A DNA stretch of 64,000 nt from Lithospermum erythrorhizon (GCA_019722365.1 JADFUC010000936.1:783329-847328); one strand, 5' to 3'. Counted from the stretch's first letter, positions 12,927 through 24,689 are shown. The notes: generated by a model from the letters alone, not told the origin. Numbers and translations are program-made.

Positions 12927-13281
12927 GAGGTGTTCGAACCTTGGGGAGTGCTCACCGGTGCATCTCCGGCCATGGAGAGAAACGACAATAGAGAAAAATT
13001 ATAGGTGGTGATGATTGAGAAAGAAAATTTGTCCTAAATTAGACGGCCTCGATCCTAATGTAAAATAATAAAGCCTCAACCGATATTATCGAAGACTGTA
13101 CAATTTATGCACAATAGCTAGCTAATGGGCCCTGCTATATACAAACACCAGGCCGATATATGCGTCCGACACGAGGCTAAGTCATACTTTGGATAAGTCC
13201 CGAACTCCTACTGACACTACACAACGGAAGATCGGGACATAGGTCGGGACCTATAACTCTCAACCATGTCCCGACGTAATA

Positions 13282-14373
13282 CATATGGAACCACTTGTTC
13301 AACTTCAGAAACTCATTTTCACTCAATTGTCCTATTCAATTAGGCATTCCTGATGTTATCCACAAACATGGAAAGCCAATGCCCCTCTCTAATCTTGTTG
13401 AAGCTCTCTCCATCAACAAGGCGAAAGCGGGTTGTCTCCAACGTCTAATGCGATTACTAATCCATTCGGGTTTCTTTGTCCAGATGCCAGAGGGTTATGC
13501 TCTTACCCTTGCATCTCGTCTCCTTCTTAAAGACAATCCATTTAGTGTTGCACCCGTTTTCGAAACAATGCTTGATCCAATTGTCACTCAACCATGGAAG
13601 GATGGAATCATTTTAGCAAATGGTTCAAAACTGATGGACATGATGTTTCGCTATTCGAGAGCTTTCATAGGAGCCCACTCTGGCAATTTGTTGGAAAAGA
13701 ACCAAAGTTTAACCATTCTTTTAACGAATCTATGGCTTCCGACGCTAGGTTGGTGTCTAGTTTGGTTGTTACTGAATGCAAAGACGTTTTTGAGGGGTTG
13801 GATTCATTAGTAGATGTTGGAGGTGGGACTGGGACTATGGCTAAGGTCATTGCTAATGCCTTCCCAAACACGTCTTGCATCGTTCTTGATCTCCCTCATG
13901 TAATCGAGGGACTAAAAGGTCGTAGCAACCTTTCTTTTGTTGTTGGAGACATGTTTCTGTCGTTGCCAAAAACAGATGCGATTTTACTTAAGGTAAGCAT
14001 GTGATATCTTCATTACTCTATAGCTGTCATGTTTTGAATTTTAATAGTTAAAATTTAGTTTTGATTTGTTGAATTTTTTCAGTGGATATTGCATGACTGG
14101 ACTGATGACAAATATCTCGAGATTCTTGAGAGGTGTAAAGAATCACTAACAAGTAAATGCAAAGTGATAATTATTGATATGGTGGTCGATCAAGGGAGAA
14201 AATGTGATGAAGTAGAAACCCAAATATTCTATGATATGCATTTGATGACTCTAAATAATGGAAAGGAGAGAAATGAAAAAGAATGGGCAAAACTCTTCTT
14301 CGACGCTGGCTTCACATACTATAAGATAACTCACAAACTAGGAGTGAGATCCCTCATTGAAGTTTATCTTTGA
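13282..14373 (+). pseudogene. O-methyltransferase copy 2, 5'-truncated and frameshifted
   Basis: Homology to OMT copy 1 begins abruptly at IWNHLFNF (about 13283). The first roughly 20 codons and the start are missing, and the preceding ATG at 13266 is in another frame. Exon 1 then reads through the dimerisation domain. At 13594-13605 an 8-base insertion makes a near-tandem ATGGAAGG/ATGGAATC and shifts the frame. After it, the frame carrying WNHFSKWFKTDG continues through the complete SAM motif (LVDVGGGTGTMA) to the donor GTAAGC at 13993. The intron is 13993-14082. Exon 2, 14083-14373, has WILHDW and the family C-terminus. The catalytic half is well preserved, so inactivation looks recent. The substrate is unknown. 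Confidence 0.88.
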
Positions 14374-15310
14374 TGGGCGATAAAGTTGCCTACAAAATAT
14401 GATGATTCTCAAGAATTACTCATTATTAATAATGGTCTATCTATAAGTACTCCATGAAGATCACTTCTTGTAATCTTATAGACTTGTACAATATATCATG
14501 AAATTAGTACATTAAGAAAATTGTATCGCGACAATTGTTACTTGAAATAAAAATTACTTGTTCCACAACATTAATATTGTAGTTTAATTAAACTATTTAG
14601 TTAGATAGTATTTCAAGCTTTTCACCAGAAAAGATCAATTCTCACTAGTTCCTATCTGATGATAAACAAGCTGAAACTACTACATGAAGCCTTGAATCCT
14701 GATACTTAGTATTATACCTTGAATTGTATTGGTAGATAAAGGCAATTTAAAGATGTGTATATAAATGGAGTGATGATATCTTGATATGAGTTTTAAAGAG
14801 AGTAAAAACGAAATGAAATTCCTCAAATTTTTTTAGTGTTGAAATAACTCTAAAACTCTCTTTCTAATTTTCAAAACCTCTTCAAGAATAGTTGCATAAA
14901 GTGACTCATGTCCCTTATCCATAAATATGAATTTTCATCATAGAAAATGTCCACATAAACTTTGTTTAAGTTACAATCCTTCAAGAGACATATCGCATTT
15001 TCATATTTTTCAAACGTATGAAAACTACTCAAAAAATGCGTCAGGAATTGAACTTGAAAGCAGGACTTAACTCCCGTTCCAAATTATCTTCATTTAGATT
15101 CTTCTTTGAGCCAGCGACAATGTAAAAAGCGGAACTTAAGTCCACTTGATTCCCTTTTGTATCGAAGGGACTTAAAGCGGGACTTAAATCCCGCTTTTAG
15201 GTCCCACTTTGCGCATTGATGCTACATGTGTCTTATTCTTTTTTTGTTTGTCTTTTTATCACGCTATCAATTATATCAATATAGCATAACTTTTACAACA
15301 ATCCACTGGC
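14374..15310 (+). repeat. OMT intergenic spacer, copy A
   Basis: From the GATAAACAAGCTGAAACTAC segment at 14662 to ATATCAATATAGCATAAC near 15290, this spacer matches about 18461-19090 upstream of the OMT copy 3 remnant. Shared features include a run of GCGGGACTTAA-type motifs (about 15058, 15128, 15169) and a TTTTTTGTTTGTCTTTT-type segment. The first 80 bases after the stop also match the flank of OMT copy 1. No gene is seen. Confidence 0.7.
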
Positions 15311-16095
15311 GGGTTATTGTTCGTTATCCTCTAAGTAGCAGAAGCGAGAGCATAAGTATGGGATGTTAAGACATTGAACCCATACATAGTGTAAACGCCT
15401 CAATCTTGACGAAATAAAGGCATCTTAAAGAGTTGGGCATTAGAGCTCTATATCTTTGAAGGCAGGCTTGTCAGCGCGCCTATATACATTATATTCTCAT
15501 GGCGCATATTTGCATGCCTTGTTAAAGGCCATATGCGCACCAGGATTAGTAAACATTTATAATAGAAGCAGCTCTACTAATCAGGCGGCCAACACATGTT
15601 TACAGGGAATTGGAGTGACTCGTCCGATTACATTGGATGTATTCATTTTGTAGCGTTGATGAACCATTAGTTTTTTCAAACTAGATATTCGATACAAGAT
15701 CCTTAGATGCGTCCTCAATTACAAGCGTGGCCGACAAACTTCAAACTTAATGTCAAAAGTTAAGCTGAGGCACATAACTAGTGACTTGTTTCTTACCCAT
15801 TGAATTCTCATGTAGAATCAATTTTCTAAACAAATTGGGTTTCCATCACCGGTGTAATCTATTCTTTTAGACCCGTGTCATTACATGTTCTTTTCACTTA
15901 GCGCTCTTTGGAGAGAGGTATTGGCCGAAGGTCGCTTTAAGATTTGTCAGGACATTACAAAGTTAAGGTGATCGCCCGTTTATTGTCGTCTCTCTCTACT
16001 TAAGTATGTCTCGTAGCATATTAATGCAGACTTTCCATTATACACATCCACTATAACCTGCGACACAATGCAGCGCTACTATCACAATGCAAGAA
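15311..16095. other. Spacer, nothing recognised
   Basis: Only short frames are present and none resembles a known family. The position just beyond the copia RNase H fragment (on its 3' side in minus-strand orientation) makes remains of that element's 3' end or LTR possible, but no repeat partner was found. Confidence 0.4.
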
Positions 16096-16990
16096 ATGCC
16101 TAACTTGCCGGTTGTGGCCACAACTCATATTCACATAGGTATTCCCGTAACCGATGCCTTCTTTCATGCTTTGCCCAAAGGCTATCACACTCCAACTCCA
16201 TGGTAGAATGTGCTATGCAAGTTTGCTTCTTAGAAGCCCAACTAATTGCACCATCACCTATCGTAAAAATCCACCATGAGGTAGCTTTACAATCATCGTT
16301 TAGAGTTAACCAACTCACATCACATTATCCTTCTAATACCGCTGGAAAGTCACTATAAACTAGACTATAATCACTTGTCTAGTTGGACAATGACTCTACC
16401 CACATTCACTTTTACACTCGAATCAAACAGAGTATTTACATCACCAATCTCAAGATAATTGATCTTGTCAATCATCTTATTGATGTAATGAGCTTGGTTA
16501 AGTGAAGAACCATTCGAGTGTCTTTTTAGGATTACAATCACCATTTGATATGATGGAGAAAAATCTGAACTCGGTGACTTCCAACACGTTGCCTTTGACT
16601 TCACGTCACAAGAGGCTCGCTTGATTAGCGATTTCTTTTCATTTCTTTAACTTAGCATTTCCATTCTTTTTAAAGTTCGTTGGTTTGTTTCCACTTGATG
16701 ATGGTCATAGCAAGAGCAATGTATGTTCTAAAGAACTCAATAGAATAGACTTCGACAATTTTGTTGTTAGTCTCTAAGCTCGATAATTCATAAAGCTTTT
16801 GATTTTGCAACAAAACCTCATATCCCTCACCAGGACTAAGCTCAACATTTGGATCTCGGATCTTGTATTATCTGCACCTTACGCACTTTGAAATGTCAAT
16901 GTTGGATTCCTTCAATTCCATAATTCATATGGTGAAGTCTTAAACTTCTTAGAAGGTATTCTCTTGTGACTTCACTCCACTGATAATTTT
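16096..16990 (-). mobile_element. Ty1/copia pol fragment (RT end and RNase H)
   Basis: On the minus strand, 16371-16604 resembles the end of copia reverse transcriptase (LNQAHYINKMIDKINYLEI, then FDSSVKVNVG). Positions 16100-16318 resemble copia RNase H (GAISWASKKQTCIAHSTMEL). Sequence at about 16600-16990 on the same strand is coding-like but broken. The parts are in the expected order but separated by stops and deletions. The gag fragment at 12.6-12.9 kb lies on the wrong side of this pol to belong to the same element, so at least two copia insertions have occurred. Confidence 0.8.
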
Positions 16991-16999
16991 GCTAAGCCA

Positions 17000-18440
17000 A
17001 AGTTTAGCAACATTTTTCACCACTCTAGTAAGATCCGAATTCGATTACTTAAATATCACCTTATGAATCCGATTTCAAAGATATATTACTGCTTTCAACT
17101 TTCTTATATAATTTTTTAGACACCTTGTTTTAACACAAATCTCATATTTATCATCCATTAATCATTAACATTTTATATAATCATATTTAGACATAAATAT
17201 AAAAATCATGATTAACATATCCTAATCTAACATGTCATAAAGATAAAGATACATCCAACATGCATTTATTAATACAAATGACTTGAACATCTAGTACTTA
17301 AAAGCGATGCTACAAAACTAAATTCTTTGAAATTATTCTGAGGAATAATATATAAAATAAAACATAAATGGGGAATAACTTCTTCGAGAGATAAACTTGA
17401 TCCGTTCCTCCTTTTTCCCAAGATGCTTTGCTCCATACCATTGTTCAAGCGACATACTCTTCTGCTTATTGAATAATAATACATGTAACCATGTTAGCTC
17501 GCTAGTTGGCGCCCGTTTCCACACGATTAGTGTTGAGAATATCGTTCTCTTATGTAATGCCCGGGTTTTCCCGCAATGAAAACAAGCAGTCACCCCATTA
17601 GCAATTCGAAAGATTTGCTGGTCGAGCTTTTGAACATCTTTCTCTTCACTGCTTGGCGTTGAGAGTTAAATGATAGTATTCAAAATTTTACGCAAGAGAA
17701 GCATGGTAATTTTTATTAAGATACTTCAGTCAGCACCTCTCTCTTGGCGATTTTCACGCTCAATTTGTGAGCTAGTGAAGTCATCATAGAGAAGACTTTC
17801 TTAGAATGAAACATCTTAACTTTCATATCACTTTCAGAGGTTAAGAATTTGAGAATTGCTCAATATTTGAGGATTTTCTTTTAAACGAGTAAAATTTTCA
17901 AATCTCTGTCTAACATGTTTTTTTCATCAAAGGCTTAAAAATGCCTTGACCAAGAATGTCATCGTGCTCAATCTTAACTTTTTATGCCAGCCCTTTTCAT
18001 TTAAAAGTAACCCGTACCTCTTTTTTGTAGTGAGAAGTATGAATAGATATCATACAATTTTTTGAGCCAAAGAGTATTGAGAATATATCTACCACGAGGC
18101 GTCTCGTCACGACTTCTCTACTTTTATAAGTCTCTCCAGCTCCTGCTTGTTTTTTTGCCATGGCTTTGCCTTGGCGTCAATGGAGGGGAGTGGTGGAAGA
18201 TCGTCAAAGAATGTGGGAACATTCGAGATTTCAAAAGGTAACCCCGTCATCTTGCCGTCTAAATAGTTGGAACACTCCAGGCTTTAACCTAAGCTTTATG
18301 CTTTATTGTTGAAGCAACGTTAGAAACAAAGAAATTAGATAGTCTAGCCGTGATAAATGCAAATCCCGCTGACAAGAATATTGTGTATTTAGATTAAAGA
18401 GAAAGCAAACTATTATTTCCCACACAGATCAGCTACAAGC
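17000..18440. other. Unassigned spacer between copia remnant and duplicated spacer
   Basis: Frames of 60-90 codons occur around 17270-17590, but none matches a family I know. It may be further copia debris. No RNA gene or regulatory site is visible. Confidence 0.4.
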
Positions 18441-18460
18441 CTAGTTTTGGTAGAATGATA

Positions 18461-19090
18461 AACAAGCTGAAACTACTAAAACTATCTACTACGTAGTATT
18501 GATCATGAATTAATATTTTTTAAATGTCTGATACTTTGTCTTATCACATCAAAGTTGTATTGTTGAAATTGGACAAAAGGCAATGAGGCACTGATTTTCT
18601 AAGTGTTGAAAATAATTCTAAAACTCTACTTTAAATTGCCTGAAACCTCTTCCAACTATTAATAAAATAGTTCGTCATTTTACGAATCAATCATGTTAAA
18701 CTAAAATATTAAATATGAGTTGTCATCTAGGAAATGTCACATAAATTTTTGTTGTTTAAAGTTCTGATCCTTCAAAGAGACATGAAGATGTAGCTTTTCG
18801 TGACATTTTTGAAATGGCGTATTAAGCTACTGAAAATCGTCCAGGAGCGGACTTGAAGCGGGACTTAACTTCCGTTCAGTCGTCTTCGTTACAGATTTTC
18901 CTTTGGACCAACGGAGTGTAGCGGACTTAAGGAGGCAGCGGGGTCACACTTTTTTCGGCGCCGAGAAGGGACTTGAAGCGGGACTTAAGTCGCTACTCCT
19001 TTACCGATTTTGATGTCTTTTTTGTTTGTCTTGTCTTTTGTTTGTGCTTTCTTCACATATCAATTATATCAATATAACACAATTTTTTCT
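18461..19090 (+). repeat. OMT intergenic spacer, copy B
   Basis: This is a diverged copy of 14662-15290, in the same orientation. It carries GATAAACAAGCTGAAACTAC at its start, GAAGCGGGACTTAAC and GAAGCGGGACTTAAG motifs at about 18856 and 18975, and ATATCAATTATATCAATATA at its end. It directly precedes the third OMT remnant, which shows that the spacer and gene were duplicated as one unit. Confidence 0.7.
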
Positions 19091-19130
19091 AACATGTAAT
19101 CATAGAAAGGAAAATAATGGTATCTTTTAG

Positions 19131-19260
19131 TTGCTACATATGCAAACTTGTTCAATTTTCTTTAAATCATTTTCGCTTAAATGTGACATCCAGTTAGGCG
19201 TACCTGATATTATCCATAACCAGAAGTTCAACCAGACCTTTAATGAAGCTAAGGCTGCTG
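19131..19260 (+). pseudogene. O-methyltransferase copy 3, internally deleted remnant
   Basis: A stretch similar to the OMT dimerisation domain (FFKSFSLKCDIQLGVPDIIH) is joined directly to a stretch matching the segment just before the SAM domain (QKFNQTFNEAKA). About 110 codons present in copy 2 are missing between them, and similarity ends at about 19260. The gene start, SAM motif, intron and catalytic exon are absent. It is a short remnant with no plausible activity. Confidence 0.75.
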
Positions 19261-19269
19261 CAACTTTAC

Positions 19270-20230
19270 AACAAAGAAACTCTGTATGGCTTAAAGAGAC
19301 AATCTCGGCAAGCATGCCATCACTCCTGATTTTAAATATACCTATCTGCACGATGGTATGATCCACCTTCAGTTACAAATCCTAAAAGACTAAAGTACCC
19401 AACAAGAAGATGCAATTGATCAAGGCATACCTGAGATTTCGCTGTCCACATAGTAATCTTATTTATCCAACAAATGCAACGTTAGGCTGTGCAGGTACAT
19501 ATCAATTGTCAATGTCATAACCAAACTAAGAAACACAATTTCAATACCAAGGCCAATTTTTTTACATCTATGTTGATACACAACTGTCAGTGCTGAAGGA
19601 GAGATGAGAACAAGCTGGTAAGGCGAACACAAGAACTCCACCAACAGGTAAAGAACAGATTAACATTAGAATTCTAATTATCACTTTCCAGTGCCATCAG
19701 CGAAGGACGTTACAGAATTTCCGATGTTCTTACCATTCAGATTATCCTTTGTTTTTTAAGGCTCCTTTTACAATTGAAGCAACTCAATAAGAACAATGGG
19801 TTTCAAATCAATGTAAGCTTATTTAACCCTCAAAATATTCTCTACTATAAGCATGCAAACAACACTAACTGATAAATTGCTTCAGACTGTATATGATTGC
19901 TCACTGGCTCAGTAATAGAAAATTAAAAATTGGATAATGGAATACTAACCCCATAATTTGATTGCATCATTAGTAATTCCAACTCTACAACTAGAAGCTC
20001 GACAATCAAACAATATTAGTAATTCAAAGACTGCAACTTTACCAACTTAAAAGTTGATATTAAACTAGTTCTATCATAAACTAATACAAAAAGATTTCCA
20101 ATACATGAATCAAAGATTCAAACAAGTATATATACACAAACAGGAAATTTTTCTGCCAAATTCAAACGCTAATAAGAAATCAAACACAAACCTCACATAA
20201 TCTAAATAAAACTTGGCACCTAAGAATCCC
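19270..20230. other. Intergenic, 3' flank of the small RING-H2 gene
   Basis: The stretch is AT-rich with no frame of interest. It includes the downstream flank of the minus-strand RING-H2 gene ending at 20237. Confidence 0.5.
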
Positions 20231-20236
20231 TTTTTC

Positions 20237-20986
20237 TCAACTACTAACTGCCCACCAAATCTTCCAATCATCATCACTCATAATCAAGCTCCTTTGATCA
20301 CCCAACCCGACCCTCGTTCGACAAACCGGACAATTAGGCACTTTCATTAGCCAATTATCAACACAACCCTTATGAAACAAATGCAAACAAGTTGGCAAAC
20401 TCCTACACACTTCCCCCTCCCTCAAACCCTCCAAGCAAATCGCACAATCTCTTGTTTCCAACTCAGATAAAGTGGAGTCATACACAATCTCAGGAAGATT
20501 GACCCTGTTTAGTCCAAGGACAGAGTCAGAAATTAATTATAGGATGAGGCCAAATAAATAAATAAAAACTATGTTGGTCTAAGGAGAAAAATTATAAATG
20601 GCAGTTGGCCAAATTTTATAGATATACTAAATTTTAATTAAAAAAAACATAACATGTCATTTTCCTAAAAAAAAATTGATGATAAAATCTAATATTTTGA
20701 AAAATTCGGAACGGGCCAAGAACTACCTGGGCTCTTGAATAGGTCCACCTCTGACCATTCCAGCATTGAAAGTTGTCCTCCGGCGGCGGTGGCGGAAGGT
20801 GGTGGTGATGAAGAGGAAATGGAGGAGGACAATTGCAGCAAAGCCAAGAAAGACAAGGAATAATGAGATTACAAATACCATTATGAAGCATTTGAGTAAG
20901 AAAAGCAGGAATTTTGTATGATTTGAGGTTGGTTTTGGAGGATTATTAAGGTTTTGATTATGGGGATTTTCATGGTGGATCGGCAT
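20237..20986 (-). CDS. Small membrane-anchored RING-H2 finger protein (ATL-type E3 ligase)
   Basis: Two exons, 20986-20727 and 20504-20237, are joined across a GT-AG intron (donor GTAGTT, acceptor TAAACAG) and give a 175-residue protein from ATG 20986. Residues about 25-60 are a long hydrophobic membrane segment (LLFLLKCFIMVFVISLFLVF), followed by a basic RHRRRR stop-transfer patch. Residues 107-148 form a complete RING-H2: C-x2-C-x15-C-x-H-x2-H-x2-C-x10-C-x2-C, with Trp at 138 in the E2-contact position. ATL-type proteins pass ubiquitin from an E2 to membrane-proximal substrates; the substrate here is unknown. Most ATL genes have no intron, so the intron is somewhat unusual. The frame across the junction (PEIVYDSTLSEL) reads naturally and supports the model. 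Confidence 0.82.
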
Positions 20987-21359
20987 TAATGATGATGTTT
21001 TTTAAGGATGTAATAAAAGATGAGATTTTTTTAATGTTTGTTTGTTTATGTTAGAGAGGAGACAAAGAGGTATAATTTTTTTCCCGCAAAAAAAAGAGAT
21101 TCGTTTGTATTTATTTGATGCGAGGAAGTGCGTTCTTAGGCCATTGTGAGGTTTATGATAGTTCCAATGCAAATACCTATAGTGTTGTTGTAGATGATTA
21201 ATTCGGTGGATTCTAAAGTTACATTAAAGTATCTATTTAAGTAATATTAGTTTCGGACAGCGAGCTTCACGAGGTAAATACCGATCAAAAAGTTATAAAC
21301 TTGATAAAAACTTTAGTCGTGATAAAATGTTCTTTGAGGGGGGGTTGGTTATGTTAGTG

Positions 21360-22000
21360 TAGTTCCATGCCCGATTCTAATATTCAGTCTTTTTAAGTCA
21401 TTGTAATAAATAAATAAAGCTTTACGTCTTAAATAAGTTGAAATTCCGACAGATTATACCAATTAAATAAGTAATATAATAAAAGTAGGATGAAAAGAAA
21501 AGATTGTATCGATTTGATACAGCTTATGTGTGTCGATTGAAGATGATATTGATAATTACCAAGTCCTTGAAGTGCTTGATCAAGTGTCAATGCAGAGATT
21601 GAACATGTAGAGAACATTTATAATTGAAGTAGTAAAAGCCAAAGTATGATATATTTAATGAAGTGTTGGCTTTATAGTGATAATATATGATTAATGATGA
21701 TATTTGATGTGAGTATTAATGAATGAAAGTTGTGGTCGCTTTATTTATAGGAAGAGAAAAATGTTCAGTTTTTTGTGGGCGTCGGTAGTAAATGGATGTC
21801 GCTAAGCAACTGGATATCTTCTTTGATAGTTGTGTTTACATACTTTGACTTCTAGGTGAGACTCCATTTGCTGGCGGATATCCGGTAATAAGGTGAGATC
21901 AGAATGACTACATGCTTGGTAGTTCTTTGGGCGTCGGTTACAAGTCGCTAATAAAACTAGGTGAAAGATTCAACTAAAATATGGCTTATGCGGACCTCCG
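21360..22000. mobile_element. CACTA-like transposon fragment, family member 1
   Basis: The block 21660-21960 resembles 42430-42720: both have a TTTGATGTGAG segment, a (T)TTATTTATAGGA-like or TTTATATATAGGA segment, then repeated GGCGTCGGT or GACGTCGGT motifs (21781, 21930; compare 42540 and 42700). Clustered short GC-rich motifs in an AT-rich context are typical of subterminal regions of CACTA elements. No transposase was found and neither end is clear. Confidence 0.45.
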
Positions 22001-22279
22001 GTTTAGCCTAACGGGCGTCATTGCGTTAACGGCAGGTATGAAGGCGTGTGTCGAGCGATCCGAGCGTCCGCCGGGAATACAATGAGCGTGTGTCGGGCGA
22101 GCTTTTCTTCGATCACCAAGCGGATGGGAGGTATTGTTATTGAAACGTAGGCCGACGAAACGGGTGTTAACGAGCAGCGGTCTATCGGCTGTGATAAAGC
22201 GCATGCGTGCGGTGGTAGTGACCATTAAACCAAGTAGCCACAAGCCCACGACACCATATTTTGAAACAAAACTCAATCA

Positions 22280-23730
22280 GTCAATTGACCACATACACTA
22301 TCTTTGAATTCAACACTAAGTAAATAACACATACTTTATAACCCTCAAAAATAGTATTTTATAAGTGTCATCAGCAAACTATATGTTGAATCAAATTTGT
22401 TGGTTTTCTCAAAGCCAAATTAGATTGATAATACTACTCTTAAATTCAATAACTATTTTTTTATTCGATAAAATTCAAGAAATATCTTTGCAAAGAATGG
22501 GTGTAGAAACGAAGTAATAAAAATATTTTCTAGATCAGATTTTGCTTCTTCATTTTTTTAAATTTACATCATCTAGGATTCATGAAATAGATCTTAGTAG
22601 CAGAATCAGAACATTTGGAAATATATAAAAAAGATTTAAATATTAAGTACGATATACAGAATAAAACTAGACGCAACTGAAAATTAATTGGCATTGATGT
22701 GAGGACAAGGTCAAGAGGTGTCACAATGTTAATTCATACATAAACACTAGACAAGAGACATCCCAACTGTTCCCATCACATTAACGAGTATCATTAAAAG
22801 ATTCCAAAGTCGTTTACGCAGTCTTGTAGATGACAACTAATAGCAACGTTGGATTAATTGCAACATTCGTTAATACATCGTTGTTTAATAGTCTATCGAA
22901 CTTAATATTGAAAGGGTTGCTAATTTGCAATAATAATTGTGCTGAAATAATGTGATCACATGTGAAATTGCCCAAATAATATACTTGGTTAAATGAACAA
23001 ATTAGCAATCGTTTAATACCACTACAATTTTAAATTATCTTCTTGCATGCTATCAAATGGTAAATTTCAACTTAAGTTGATACTTAATATGATATCTATA
23101 AACAGTCTATTAAGGTAACATGGTTTTGATCTTATAGTAGTCATGATCTAATTTGTTTTTTTATAACAAAGTTTATGTGCAAAAGTTTGCAAGATTACTC
23201 AATCCAATAAAATTGTTTTACTTTAAAAGAAACAATTTAGTGAGGTGATTTTTTTGTTAAATTAATTGATTTTAACAATGCAAAAACCTTAGAATAATTT
23301 ATCGAAATTTTTTGTTAAATTAATTGATTTTAGCTTATTACTGAAAAACTAGGAATAATTTATCGAATTATTAAAATGATAAAAAATTAAAAATGATAAA
23401 AAAAAAAATCACATCTAGAACATCATAGGCTGATGTCATAAAGTTTGAAAAAAAAAAACGAACCGTAAGTGTTGCACCTTGATATGTGTATCCATTTACA
23501 CCGATAACATGTCACTTTGCTATATATATTTTCTTTGTTTTAACTCATAGAACCTCCGTCACATGATGACATGAATTCATGAAGTAGGTTTAGTTTGATT
23601 TTTAATGAATAAATTAAAGGTTAATTTGCATTTTGCCCAAAATATATATATTATCGCGTTAGTTTAAGGACCACATAAAACTATCAGATTCGTTAAAATG
23701 TTTATTTTGCGTATTTAAACCGGAAGTATA
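22280..23730. other. AT-rich intergenic stretch, no gene seen
   Basis: The stretch is long, AT-rich and without a supportable coding frame. TTTTTTGTTAAATTAATTGA occurs twice within about 60 bases (about 23249 and 23310), which is a small local duplication. Confidence 0.5.
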
Positions 23731-23739
23731 GAGGCATAT

Positions 23740-24680
23740 TAATAATTAAAAAATGACACTTTTTGGCCAACGTAGCACACACCCTCTTCCTGTCCCACCA
23801 CAAAACATTCACTTGAACTTTCACCAAGCAATACTTTTTCTTTAGCAGCACCACTGCACAAGCTTTTTGTCATGACTTTTCTGCGTATCCTTTTTTACAT
23901 GACTTCCTTCACCCCCCACTCACCGGCTTTCGCGTGCCCAGCCAAACATTCTTTTGACGCATATACATGCCTACGCCCCTGCATACGAACTTTCGTAATG
24001 AAATGGCTTTTTTTCTTTTTGTGGCATGACTACATTACTCATTCCCCCTAGAAAACTTTACGCTAAACTTTGCCCCCAGACTTTTGACCATCAACTTTAT
24101 TTCAACGACAAACCCCGCACTGCACACTACATCACATTTCCCCCGAGGCTTTCCACGAACTTTCACCAACCGTGTCCTTTTTTTTGGAGTTGATGATGAA
24201 GGGAGTAAAGTTTAGGGGTAAGGAGGGATAGGAGTGTTATAGAAGTGATGGCAAGAGCCAATGTTTGAGAGAATTTGAAGGCAAAGAAAAAAAGAGATAG
24301 TTGAGTGATGTAGAGAGCATGGTCGTTGGGGAATTAAAGTAGTGAAAAGTAATAGTGAAGTTAGGAAGGCTGGAGTTAGGGTGTGTCAAAAAGTGATATT
24401 CAAGGACATAAATAGAAGGACAGGTGAGGAGGGTGAAGTAATCAAAGGAAATAGAAGTGGTGGGTTGAGGATGGGGGCGGTCGTAGTTGGGGGGTGTGGG
24501 GAGGGGGTGTAGTGTCAAAAGAAAAATAGTTGTTGGTGGTAGGGGCAAGGTTAGGGGGGTGAGGGTGGAGGTAGGGTGGGAGGGTGTGTCAGAGAAAAGG
24601 CGGGGGTTGGTGAGTTTAGGGGAAAGTTTGGGAGGGAGGAGTGGTGGAGCAGGGAGTGAGTGTTAGGAATACTATTATTC
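23740..24680. repeat. Strand-asymmetric block 1 (C/T-rich then G-rich)
   Basis: The plus strand is C- and T-rich from 23760 to 24170, then switches abruptly to a purine and G-rich stretch (24180-24680, with runs such as GGGGGGTGTGGGGAGGGGG). A similar switch occurs at 36480-37480. The long minus-strand frame at 24237-24548 is a by-product of the composition. Decayed transposon sequence is the likeliest origin, but the family is unknown. Confidence 0.5.
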
Positions 24681-24689
24681 TTAGAGGGG

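Noticed and set aside
13266..13300. ATG at 13266 or 13295 as a true start of OMT copy 2
   Set aside because: The first is out of frame. At the other the homologous residues continue upstream (IWNHLF), so the original start was lost by truncation.
21986..22276. Minus-strand frame of 96 codons in a GC-richer patch
   Set aside because: The sequence is Arg/Thr-rich without recognisable motifs and sits next to transposon-like repeats, so it is not supportable as a gene.
24237..24548. Minus-strand frame rich in Pro, Thr and Leu
   Set aside because: It is a by-product of the G-rich plus strand, where stop codons are rare on the complement.
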